A DNA stretch of 64,000 nucleotides from MPNO01 sp965200535 (GTDB lineage Bacteria; Pseudomonadota; Alphaproteobacteria; MPNO01): positions 1,550,001-1,614,000 of the forward strand of contig CBDAUF010000001.1 in the NCBI GenBank assembly GCA_965200535.1. Direction: 5' to 3'. Positions 7,637 through 15,264 of the stretch are shown one piece after another. The position numbers were made by a program, and so were the translations under genes. The notes below the pieces were generated by a model. The model was not told where the DNA came from, searched no databases, and worked only from the letters and a program-made list of their open reading frames with translations. Positions within the stretch are counted from its first letter, which is position 1. Every line of letters starts with the position of its first letter.

Positions 7637-9955
7637 CTATGCTTTCTGCCCGGCCTTCCTTCCATACACGACAACCAGCAGAGCCGGAAGGAGCAGAAAG
7701 TCAGCCAGCAGGGCGACAAGAATGGCGACCGAAACCATGGAGCCGGTCGTCCATATCGGCTTAAAGCCGGAAAGGGTCAGCACCAGAAAACCTGCACACA
7801 GGGCCATCGTCGTTGTGAGAAGCGCATGACCTACGGTCCGGAACGTGTAACGCACCGCGTCGGCCGCGTTCTTTCCCTCCTTGCGGGCCGACTGGTACTT
7901 GCTGAGAAAATGAATTGTATCGTCTACGATAATGCCGAACGCCATGATGCTCACCATGGCACCCGCAAGGTTCAGCTCGCTGACGAAAAAGCCCCATATG
8001 CCAAAGGTCACGATCAAGGGAACGAAGTTGGGAAGCAGACTAATGATACCGAGCCGCGCGCTTCTCAACAGAATAAGGAAAATGAGCGATATGAGAAACA
8101 TCGCGATGCCGGTGCTGTGCAGCATACTGGTTGCATTATCGAGAGAAAGATAGGCCGAGGCAACGCTGTAGCCCGTTGGTTCAGCCGTCAGGTTCGGGTG
8201 GTTCGCCCGAAGCCATGCGTCGGCCCGCTCGACGAGTCCCCTCTGTTCCGCCGCCGACGGATGCCCGCGGACCTGTACGGTCATGCGCGTTGCCGATTTG
8301 GCAACGTCGATTCGGTCGTTCAGGTCGCTTCCTGCCGGTAAAGACAATTCGTACAACAGTAGATATTGGCCCGCCAAAGCGGTATTATCCGGCACTCGGT
8401 AGAACGCGGGATCATCGCCGTTCATGATCCTGTTCAAGCGTTTCATGGTGTCAGAAAAAGACTGGACATGTCCAACCTCCGGTTGTTGCCGGTACCATTC
8501 GGCGAAAGCGTCAACCGCCTGTATGTATTTCGGGTCGGTAATGGCACCCTCGACCCCGACCTCCAGGGTGTACTCGATGGGTTCGACGCTGGTCAGATTG
8601 TCGATAACGAAGTCCGTGTCGTGCCGGAACTGATAGCGTTCGTCCATGTACCGAGTCGCGTTGTCGTTGAATTCAATACGAAGCACCCCCAAACTCATGA
8701 CAATCGCTACAGCGCCGACTCCGACGAGCAAAAGCCGGTTGTTTGAAATGACAAACTCGGCGAGGCGTTCCAACATGCCGAGACGATCTTTTTTCAAAGT
8801 CCGTTTTCGCAGTCTCAGTACCGCCAGCATCGCCGGCATGAAGGAGACCGAAAACAAAAACGTGACGACTATGCCGAACGCCGTCAGATTTCCGATGTCC
8901 CTGAACGGTTGGACTTCCGATGCGTTCAAACTGAGAAAACCGATGATCGTGGTCAACGAGGAAAGAAAAAGCGGCCAGGCGTTGGTGCGAAGCGCTTCTG
9001 CAATAGCGATTTTCTGTTCCACACCGCCTGCCATATTCAGAGAAACGGCGGAAGCCACGTGAACCGTATGGGCAACAACGATGGTCGAAACGATTATCGG
9101 TGTGAGAACGCTCGCCGGCGACAACACCACGCCGGTCCAGCCGGCGAACCCCATGGTAATGTTGACAACAAGGAATGCTGTTGCAAATACGCTTATGCAG
9201 CCGAGCACGGAGCGGAGAAGGATCATCGTCACGATCAATATGATCGGGATCATGATCGGGATCAACTCTTGCAGATTCTCGTCGGTTATTTTGGCATATA
9301 CACGGCTGATCACGACATCGCCGGTCAAATAATAACGGATGTCGGGATAGCGTTTTTCAGCTTTTTCGACAAGATCTTCGATATAGTCAACGATCTCGAT
9401 GATCGCCGCATCCGACTTTAACGGATCTTCCGGCAGCACGAAAGTGATCGCCAGTCCGCTGACCTTTCCGTCCCCGGAAACAAGAAAACCGGGCAAATCG
9501 ATCGTGGTTTTCGTAATCTCCTCGATTCGTTGAATGTCCGCATCGCTCAGGGATGCGCTGTCCTCGACAAGTTCTCGAACCGATAATTCGTCTTCCGACG
9601 CTTCACTGTGGATATGGTTGGTAAGCGAACTGACCTTTCTTGTGTACGGGACTTCCCAGGCCTGTCTTGTAAAGTCTTCAATCGCAGTAAGCGTCTCCCG
9701 CGTGAATACCGTTTCTTCCTTTTTTTTCGGCGCAAACGCCACGAGTGCCGTGGATGTGCTGGTAAACCGCTCTTCCATGGCCACGAGCGCCTGATAGCGG
9801 GGATTGTCGTCGCTGAACAGAAAACGTATGTCGTTTGTGGTGGTCAGGTAACGAGCGCCGGCGCCGACTCCTATGGCCACCGCAACCGAGACAAGAAGCA
9901 CCAGCCAACGGTGCGTCAACACGACGGCAATGTATTTGTCGAGTGCGTTACCCAT
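7637..9955 (-). CDS. MMPL/RND-family exporter
   Basis: A 772-aa inner-membrane transporter of the RND superfamily, MMPL type (same class as hopanoid exporter HpnN). It has one N-terminal membrane helix (around residues 12-34) and a large periplasmic domain to about residue 230. Next comes a cluster of helices to about 400, then another helix near 430, a second periplasmic domain, and a final helix cluster from about 630. The motif FGIIVDDTIHFL (about residues 670-682) carries the Asp pair expected for proton coupling. An AGGA site lies 8-9 bases before the ATG. Its GC content is clearly below that of the flanking catabolic genes. It is flanked by two DUF2236 genes on the opposite strand. Transport of a lipid or isoprenoid product is inferred. 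Confidence 0.87.
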   Translation of the reverse strand: MGNALDKYIAVVLTHRWLVLLVSVAVAIGVGAGARYLTTTNDIRFLFSDDNPRYQALVAMEERFTSTSTALVAFAPKKKEETVFTRETLTAIEDFTRQAWEVPYTRKVSSLTNHIHSEASEDELSVRELVEDSASLSDADIQRIEEITKTTIDLPGFLVSGDGKVSGLAITFVLPEDPLKSDAAIIEIVDYIEDLVEKAEKRYPDIRYYLTGDVVISRVYAKITDENLQELIPIMIPIILIVTMILLRSVLGCISVFATAFLVVNITMGFAGWTGVVLSPASVLTPIIVSTIVVAHTVHVASAVSLNMAGGVEQKIAIAEALRTNAWPLFLSSLTTIIGFLSLNASEVQPFRDIGNLTAFGIVVTFLFSVSFMPAMLAVLRLRKRTLKKDRLGMLERLAEFVISNNRLLLVGVGAVAIVMSLGVLRIEFNDNATRYMDERYQFRHDTDFVIDNLTSVEPIEYTLEVGVEGAITDPKYIQAVDAFAEWYRQQPEVGHVQSFSDTMKRLNRIMNGDDPAFYRVPDNTALAGQYLLLYELSLPAGSDLNDRIDVAKSATRMTVQVRGHPSAAEQRGLVERADAWLRANHPNLTAEPTGYSVASAYLSLDNATSMLHSTGIAMFLISLIFLILLRSARLGIISLLPNFVPLIVTFGIWGFFVSELNLAGAMVSIMAFGIIVDDTIHFLSKYQSARKEGKNAADAVRYTFRTVGHALLTTTMALCAGFLVLTLSGFKPIWTTGSMVSVAILVALLADFLLLPALLVVVYGRKAGQKA

Positions 9956-10087
9956 CGACGATCCTGCCCTGTTCGCTCCGTCAGACGCTTGGAAGTTTGT
10001 CCCGCTTCGTGAAAATGCCTCTACTGGACCGGATTAGGTGCCGATACGGAGTTCCAAGCGTGATTATGCCTGTCTCTCAACTCGTCG

Positions 10088-10177
10088 TCACACTGTGGCG
10101 GTTTCCTTGGCCGCATCGGCCAGATCCGGATCCAGAGCGCGAACCTTCTCGTAACCCGGCACATCGAACTCCGATAT
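10088..10177 (-). pseudogene. Remnant of a third DUF2236 gene (N-terminal fragment)
   Basis: On the minus strand, bases 10177 to 10091 encode ISEFDVPGYEKVRALDPDLA followed by DAAKETATV and a stop. GYEKVRALDP aligns with GYEKARAIDP of the gene at 6314 and GYEEAKKLDA of the gene at 10811, at the same distance from the N-terminus. In a neighbouring frame the sequence goes on as DDELRDRHNHAWNS, resembling IDELAAIGHNETNR of copy 1. That suggests a frameshift followed by truncation. The remnant sits directly upstream of the exporter in the same orientation, as if it once preceded it in an operon. The match is short, so confidence is moderate. Confidence 0.5.
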
Positions 10178-10751
10178 TTGCAGTCGCCTGCATAGTGTTG
10201 GACGGATATACGATGCACACTGGCAAGTCAAGACTATGTCAAGACACGGTGCGGCGCAAGAGCACGTGCTTGACGCCCCGCCCAAGCAGAAAGGAAACGC
10301 TCTCCTCGACCTGTTCCGCTCCCTCCGGTTCCCGCCAGGGGAACGTCGCGCCGCCGGGCAGCCCGTCCTCCGGCGCGAGATCGCCCTTGCGAACCGGCCC
10401 GTCGACCCCGCGGCAGCGCAAAATGCGCACGATTGCAGCGACCGTCGCGATCCCGACCTTCCCGGTTCGCAATACCGGGCGCGTTGCCGAATCCCGCCGT
10501 CCCTGTCGTCATGGCGGAGGCCCCATCGTGCCGTGATCGAAGATACCCTTTCCCTCTGCCGGCGTTACACGGCATCAGTGATACCGCGGGCTCCTCCACC
10601 CCCTGCCGGACCGGCCCGCCCCTTGCGGGGTTCCGGTTGGCGCGCGCCGTTGCGCGCCGCCGTCATTACCCCGGCGGAACCGGCCAGCGCGAGCGCCAGC
10701 CACGGTGTACCGAATCTGGCAGGCTGGCTCTCGGGTTCGGCCCCCGCGGTC

Positions 10752-10780
10752 TTGCGATTGATCTTGCCTTTTGCTACTCT
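10752..10780 (+). promoter_or_regulatory. Weak promoter candidate for DUF2236 copy 2
   Basis: TTGCGA (10752-10757) and TACTCT (10775-10780) are separated by 17 bp and lie about 30 bp before the ATG at 10811. They match the sigma-70 consensus at only 4/6 and 3/6 positions, so this is a candidate only. Confidence 0.25.
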
Positions 10781-10810
10781 GTCTGGGGACAAAGCCGAAA
10801 GGGTGAACTT

Positions 10811-11992
10811 ATGAGCACCTCCCTCCCCTCCGACTATCAATCCGGATATGAAGAAGCCAAGAAGCTGGATGCTGAACTGGCAGATGTCTATGCTGCGCAC
10901 ACAATTATCGGCGATCCGGTTGCGGAAGCTGCGATGGAGGCGCTTGCCGAGTACGAACCAAAGAGACAGCAGGAGTTGATTAGAGCCGGTATCGACGATG
11001 ATCGAGAAACATTTAAAGAAGCGCCGGCTGCGCTGAAGGAACTCTTTGAGTTGGTGTCCAACCCTCCGCCGCACATTGCCTTCGATCCTGAAAAAGCATT
11101 GCCCGGGTCGCGCGTGTTTTACGCCAACTCGGACATGTTCATGCTGGGTCTGGCGCTTGAATCGCTGACCGGTCTGTCGGAAGGGTTGGCCAAATCGTTC
11201 TACGTTACAGGTCGTGCAGTCGGCAATCTGCGTCGATTCAGACAAAACACGCGGCATATCATCGAGATTACGCTCCCGGGCGGACTGGACCGCAATGGAG
11301 AAGGTTGGAAACTGTCGGTTCGGATTCGAATTATTCACGCACAGATGCGCAGGCTGCTCGCGAAATCCGGCGAATGGAATATTCCGGCGGAAGGGGTGCC
11401 GCTCCATATGGCGCACATGGCCATGGCTTCGACTGGATTTTCAGCGTTGAACCTGCAAGCGGCGCGAAAACTTGGTGTTCGTATGACCGAGGCCGAGGCC
11501 GAGGGATTTATGCATATCTGGCATTATGTTGCGTGGTTGTTTGGTGTCCCCGACCCTTTGTTGAAATACGTCAATTCAGAGTCCTCAGCCATGTATATGC
11601 GAAAGATCGCACTTGCCTGCGAGTGTCCGGCAGGCCCGATGGCGGTCGAAATCGCTAAGGGGTATATCGGCGCGATACCGGATATCCTCGATATAAAAGA
11701 AGAAGAAGAACGTAAAAAATTGACCCGATTGGTGTTCCGTGTCGGGCGGGCGCTGGTCGGGAAAGAGCGGGCCGACGCTTTGGAATTTCCAAAATGTTCG
11801 ACTTTTGGAGTGTTGGCGTTGCTCAACGCTCATCGGAAGATCAAAACGACCTATACGAGGCTGATAAAAAAAGAAGGGCCATTCCGGTCCGACAATTTTT
11901 ATTCACTGTTGCAGCAGGCTGTTTACGATGATTGCGGTATCAGCTACAGACTGCCCGATGCGGTCAAGGAGGGCGTTTCGAGTTCGTGGTAA
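10811..11992 (+). CDS. DUF2236 / MpaB-Lcp-type oxygenase (copy 2)
   Basis: A 393-aa paralogue of the protein at 6314. Shared blocks include SVRIRIIHAQMRRLLAKSGEW (residues 169-188), with His176 as candidate haem ligand, GGLDRNGEGW before it, and DDCGISYRLPDA at the C-terminus. Length matches copy 1, and the two align without large gaps. No signal peptide or membrane helix is obvious. The coding sequence is relatively AT-rich for this genome (for example the AAAGAAGAAGAAG stretch near 11698). An AAAGGGTG site precedes the ATG. It converges with the squalene/phytoene-synthase-type gene. The conserved family function is oxidative chemistry on isoprenoid chains in the characterised members; the actual reaction here is unknown. 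Confidence 0.82.
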   Translation: MSTSLPSDYQSGYEEAKKLDAELADVYAAHTIIGDPVAEAAMEALAEYEPKRQQELIRAGIDDDRETFKEAPAALKELFELVSNPPPHIAFDPEKALPGSRVFYANSDMFMLGLALESLTGLSEGLAKSFYVTGRAVGNLRRFRQNTRHIIEITLPGGLDRNGEGWKLSVRIRIIHAQMRRLLAKSGEWNIPAEGVPLHMAHMAMASTGFSALNLQAARKLGVRMTEAEAEGFMHIWHYVAWLFGVPDPLLKYVNSESSAMYMRKIALACECPAGPMAVEIAKGYIGAIPDILDIKEEEERKKLTRLVFRVGRALVGKERADALEFPKCSTFGVLALLNAHRKIKTTYTRLIKKEGPFRSDNFYSLLQQAVYDDCGISYRLPDAVKEGVSSSW

Positions 11993-12002
11993 TCATGAAG
12001 CG

Positions 12003-12023
12003 CGAAAACGGAACTCCGTTTCG
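12003..12023. terminator. Possible hairpin terminator between convergent genes
   Basis: AAACGG (12006-12011) and CCGTTT (12016-12021) form a 6-bp stem with a 4-base loop, extendable by outer C-G pairs. It lies 14 bp after the stop of the DUF2236 gene. No T-run follows, so the call is weak. Confidence 0.25.
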
Positions 12024-12206
12024 TCCTGTTGCAGAGATGGCACCGGTTCGCGCCTGACTGCCGCGGAACCAGTGAACAAACACATGCTCCACGGCGGCCC
12101 GTACTTTCGCGCGCTTGCGATATAGGCCGGAAGCTGCACGACGAGGAACACTCGAGCAGGAAAGAGTCCCCGACAAGCCGGCAAGCGCCGCGTCGCTCCG
12201 GAAGGT

Positions 12207-13283
12207 TCACGGGCCCGATAACCGGCGGCTCATTTCCCGAGATTGCGCACCCGAGCTGCGCGTCAACCACTTGAAGAGCATCCTCAGCGCGAAATCCCTG
12301 CGCACCAGGAGGCTGGTCACCACGACAACCGCCTTGACGCTGCGCCGCGATATCCTGACCTGCCGTCGGCTCGAAAACCCCTCGCGGGCGTGAATGCGCC
12401 GCAACGTCAAGACCGCCATGCCGAGCGACCAAAGGCAAAACCGTCTGAGACCCGTTTCATGGCGCGGGAGAAGCAGGACATAGGCCAGCGCGCGTCCGAG
12501 ATGCATATTCGCGATGGCGATCAGGTCGTCCATGACCTTTTTGAACGCCGGGCTGAACCGATCCTCCGGCTCTGCCGTGCGGAGATCGCATCCCGCCTCC
12601 TCGAACATGTCGCGGGGCAGCCAGCATTCGCCGCGCTTCCGGTCTTCCCATATGTCCTGCAGGATGTTCGTCATCTGCAGACCCTGCCCGAAAGAGACCG
12701 CAAGCTCCATCATCGCCTGGCGGTGACAGTCGATTTCATCCGAGTAGTCGCAGAACAGCTCGGTGATCATCTCGCCGACAACGCCGGCGACGAAGTAGCA
12801 GTAGCGGTCGAGAGCGTGGAGATCCTTCAGCCCGGCCGGATCTTGATGCTGACGGAACTCGGACATCCCCCGCGACATGGTACAGACGCACCGCGCCACG
12901 ATGTCGCGCTGTGAGGCGGTGAACCGGCCGTTGATGCGCATGACCCGCGGCGTATCGACCACGAGAGCACGTTCCGCAGCGGGTGCTTTGGTGGACAGGA
13001 GAGGCCTGACATAGTCGGAAAACCGCTCGCTCTCGTCGTCGCCGCTCACGATGCGGAGGAGCCACGCGAGACTGTCGCGTTTGGCCTCGGCAGACAGTTC
13101 CGGATCGTCCTCCAGGGTATCCGCAATACGGCACAGGAGGTAGGCATTGCCGATCACATCCCGCAACTTCGGAGGCAGCTCGGGGATCACCAGGGCGAAT
13201 GTACGGGACACCTCATCGAGCATGGCGGCCTGCCACACGAGATCGGAGGCCTCGTCCGCATCGTCATTCGTTCGTTGTGCCAT
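12207..13283 (-). CDS. Squalene/phytoene synthase family prenyltransferase
   Basis: A 358-aa trans-isoprenyl diphosphate synthase of the head-to-head condensing type. The first Asp-rich motif is CRIADTLEDD (residues 51-60), and the second is NILQDIWEDRKRGECWLP (207-223). Between them lies YCYFVAGVVG (161-170). All three are diagnostic for squalene and phytoene synthases, which join two prenyl diphosphates through a cyclopropyl intermediate. The ATG at 13283 is chosen because an upstream in-frame extension encodes low-complexity Arg-rich sequence with no family similarity. No downstream hopanoid (shc) or carotenoid (crtI) gene is present, so C30 versus C40 product is open. It neighbours DUF2236 oxygenases and an MMPL exporter, suggesting one isoprenoid pathway. 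Confidence 0.88.
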   Translation of the reverse strand: MAQRTNDDADEASDLVWQAAMLDEVSRTFALVIPELPPKLRDVIGNAYLLCRIADTLEDDPELSAEAKRDSLAWLLRIVSGDDESERFSDYVRPLLSTKAPAAERALVVDTPRVMRINGRFTASQRDIVARCVCTMSRGMSEFRQHQDPAGLKDLHALDRYCYFVAGVVGEMITELFCDYSDEIDCHRQAMMELAVSFGQGLQMTNILQDIWEDRKRGECWLPRDMFEEAGCDLRTAEPEDRFSPAFKKVMDDLIAIANMHLGRALAYVLLLPRHETGLRRFCLWSLGMAVLTLRRIHAREGFSSRRQVRISRRSVKAVVVVTSLLVRRDFALRMLFKWLTRSSGAQSREMSRRLSGP

Positions 13284-13509
13284 CGCCGGCGTCCGGACTC
13301 CGAAGCGACGCACCGCCGTGATGCGGCGGCCGCTGTTTCCCCACCGCCCGCCGCCGCGCCTGTCATGAAGGGCGTTTCGGGTGACCGCCGGCGACGGTGC
13401 GCTTCTTCGCGGCGCCCATCGCCGGTGGCAACGAGACACCTACCGCGCTCACCATAGCACATCCTCGGCAGGTGTATACGAAAGCGCCGAAGCCCCGCCG
13501 GCGCGAAAA

Positions 13510-15261
13510 TCACGCAGCAGCGCCGTCGTCCGCGGCCCGCAGGCGGGCGCGCAGCGCCTCGGTCGCGGCTTCGTCCACCGCGCGCCCGCCGGCCTCGGCA
13601 GCCACGCCGTAGACCTCGCGCATGGTCTCTTCCGAGACGATCCCGTCGCGCCAGTCGCGCAGCACGCGCTCCGGCTCCCGGTCCAGCGGGCTGCCCCAGC
13701 CGCCGCCGCCCGGCGACCGGGTGACGAAACGGACCGGGCCGGTCGACTCCAGGCCGAACTTCGGCGCCGGCCGGGTGCCGCCGTCGGGCAAGCGGAGATG
13801 CATGTGCCCGGGCGCGCCGGCGCCGCCGCCGTTGACGCCGTAGCCGGTCTCGTACCCCAGCCCCTCGCCGCGGAACGAATGGGTCGCCTCGGTGAGGATC
13901 TCGACCTCGTAATCGGCGCCGCTGCCGCCGCGCCAGCGGCCGGGGCCGGCGGCATCCCGGCGGAACTCCTGGCGGTGAAAGAGAACCGGGTAGAGCTGCT
14001 CATAGACCTCGACATTGGGCATCGTGAGCCCGCCCAGCGTGCAGACATGGCCGATCTGGTTGAACCCGTCGCGCCCGTCCACCGCCCCCGCCCCGGCGGC
14101 CGCGGCGCCGTGGTAAAAGACGTAGCGGTCGCCGTTCGCCTCCCGCCCGACCGAGATGCCGAAGACGTTCTTGGCCCAGCCTGCACAGCCGCGCGCCGGA
14201 TCCGCCTGGGCCAGCGCCTTCCACACCGCGTGGATGATCTCGTGCGCGAAGAACACCGTGCACATGGTGGTCGGCGCGCCCTCCTCGGCGTTGACGATGG
14301 TGCCCTCCGGCGCGGCGATCCGGACGCATCGAAACGCGCCCTCGTTGTGCGGCAGACCGGGATCGAGAAACGAGGCGAGCGCGGTGTAGACCGCCGAATG
14401 GGTGTTGCCGAGCGAACTGTTCTTGAACCCCCGGATCTGCGCGTCCGTACCGGCGAAATCGACCGACAGCCTGTCCCCCTCGATCGTCACCGCAACCCGC
14501 ACGGTCACGTCGCGAAGCTCGAAGCAGTCGTTGTCCGACCGATCCTCCGCCCGATAGACGCCGTCCGGCATCCGGGCGATCTCGGCGCGGACGCAGCGGT
14601 CCGCATGGTCGAGGACGCCGGCGAAGTAGGCGAGCGCGACATCGCGGCCGAGCTCGTCGGCCAGCGCCGCGACCCGCTCCGTCCCGATCCGGGTCGAGCC
14701 CAGCATCGCCCGCAGGTCTCCGTCGAGGAGATGCGGGGTGCGCGTGTTCAGCATCAACAGGCGCCACAGGTCCTCGCGCATCGTTCCCGCCTCGACCAGG
14801 CGCAGCACCGGCAGGCGGATCCCTTCGTGGAACACCTCGGTCGCCGACGGGTTGTAGGCGCCCGCCGCGCCGCCGCCGATATCCGACTGGTGGGCGCGGT
14901 TGCAGGTGAGCCCGACGAAGGCGCCGCCGGCGAACACCGGGCGCGCGATCACCCAGTCCGGCAGGTGGTTGCCGCCCGCCGCCCAGGGGTCGTTGAGGAG
15001 ATAGACGTCGCCCTCCGCCATCCGGTCGCCGAAGTCGCGCAGGATCGCCCGCACCCCGAACCCGCCGCTCCCGGTATGGATCGGGATGCCGTCCGCCTGG
15101 CTCACCACCTCGCCGGTCGGCCCCGCGATGAAGCAGGAGAAATCGTGCGCTTGGCTGAAGATCGGGCTGCGCGCCGTGCGCACCATCACCCAGCCCATCT
15201 GGTGCGAGATGTGGTCGAGCCGGTTCTGCGTCAGCGCCAGGATGACGGGATCGAGTTCCAT
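13510..15261 (-). CDS. hyuB: Hydantoinase/oxoprolinase B subunit
   Basis: A 583-aa HyuB-family protein, starting MELDPVILALTQNRLDHISHQMG and containing RTARSPIFSQAHDFSCFI and YLLNDPWAAGGNHLPDW. These blocks are typical of the B subunit of ATP-dependent N-methylhydantoinase, 5-oxoprolinase and acetone carboxylase relatives. Downstream, NRAHQSDIGGG provides His/Asp ligands conserved in the family. It starts 3 bases after the hyuA stop, so the two are one transcriptional unit. The A subunit phosphorylates the substrate carbonyl at ATP cost, and B completes ring opening or related chemistry. Length is normal. Whether the substrate is a hydantoin, 5-oxoproline or another lactam or ketone cannot be decided. 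Confidence 0.9.
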   Translation of the reverse strand: MELDPVILALTQNRLDHISHQMGWVMVRTARSPIFSQAHDFSCFIAGPTGEVVSQADGIPIHTGSGGFGVRAILRDFGDRMAEGDVYLLNDPWAAGGNHLPDWVIARPVFAGGAFVGLTCNRAHQSDIGGGAAGAYNPSATEVFHEGIRLPVLRLVEAGTMREDLWRLLMLNTRTPHLLDGDLRAMLGSTRIGTERVAALADELGRDVALAYFAGVLDHADRCVRAEIARMPDGVYRAEDRSDNDCFELRDVTVRVAVTIEGDRLSVDFAGTDAQIRGFKNSSLGNTHSAVYTALASFLDPGLPHNEGAFRCVRIAAPEGTIVNAEEGAPTTMCTVFFAHEIIHAVWKALAQADPARGCAGWAKNVFGISVGREANGDRYVFYHGAAAAGAGAVDGRDGFNQIGHVCTLGGLTMPNVEVYEQLYPVLFHRQEFRRDAAGPGRWRGGSGADYEVEILTEATHSFRGEGLGYETGYGVNGGGAGAPGHMHLRLPDGGTRPAPKFGLESTGPVRFVTRSPGGGGWGSPLDREPERVLRDWRDGIVSEETMREVYGVAAEAGGRAVDEAATEALRARLRAADDGAAA

Positions 15262-15264
15262 CTC

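Larger units (their letters stand above)
9956..10810. other. Intergenic region without an intact gene
   Basis: This 855-bp stretch separates the exporter from the second DUF2236 gene. It contains the degraded DUF2236 fragment listed separately and a weak promoter candidate near its right end. A short leftward frame at 10239-10472 lacks any domain I recognise. The right half rises back to high GC. No intact conserved gene is visible. Confidence 0.6.

Noticed and set aside
10239..10472. A leftward 77-codon frame (MRTGKVGIATVAAIVRIL...) between the exporter and DUF2236 copy 2.
   Set aside because: No recognisable domain, a non-ATG start and no ribosome site; left as part of the intergenic region.
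12207..13439. A longer squalene/phytoene synthase starting at 13439.
   Set aside because: The extra 52 residues are Arg-rich low complexity; the family similarity begins after the ATG at 13283.
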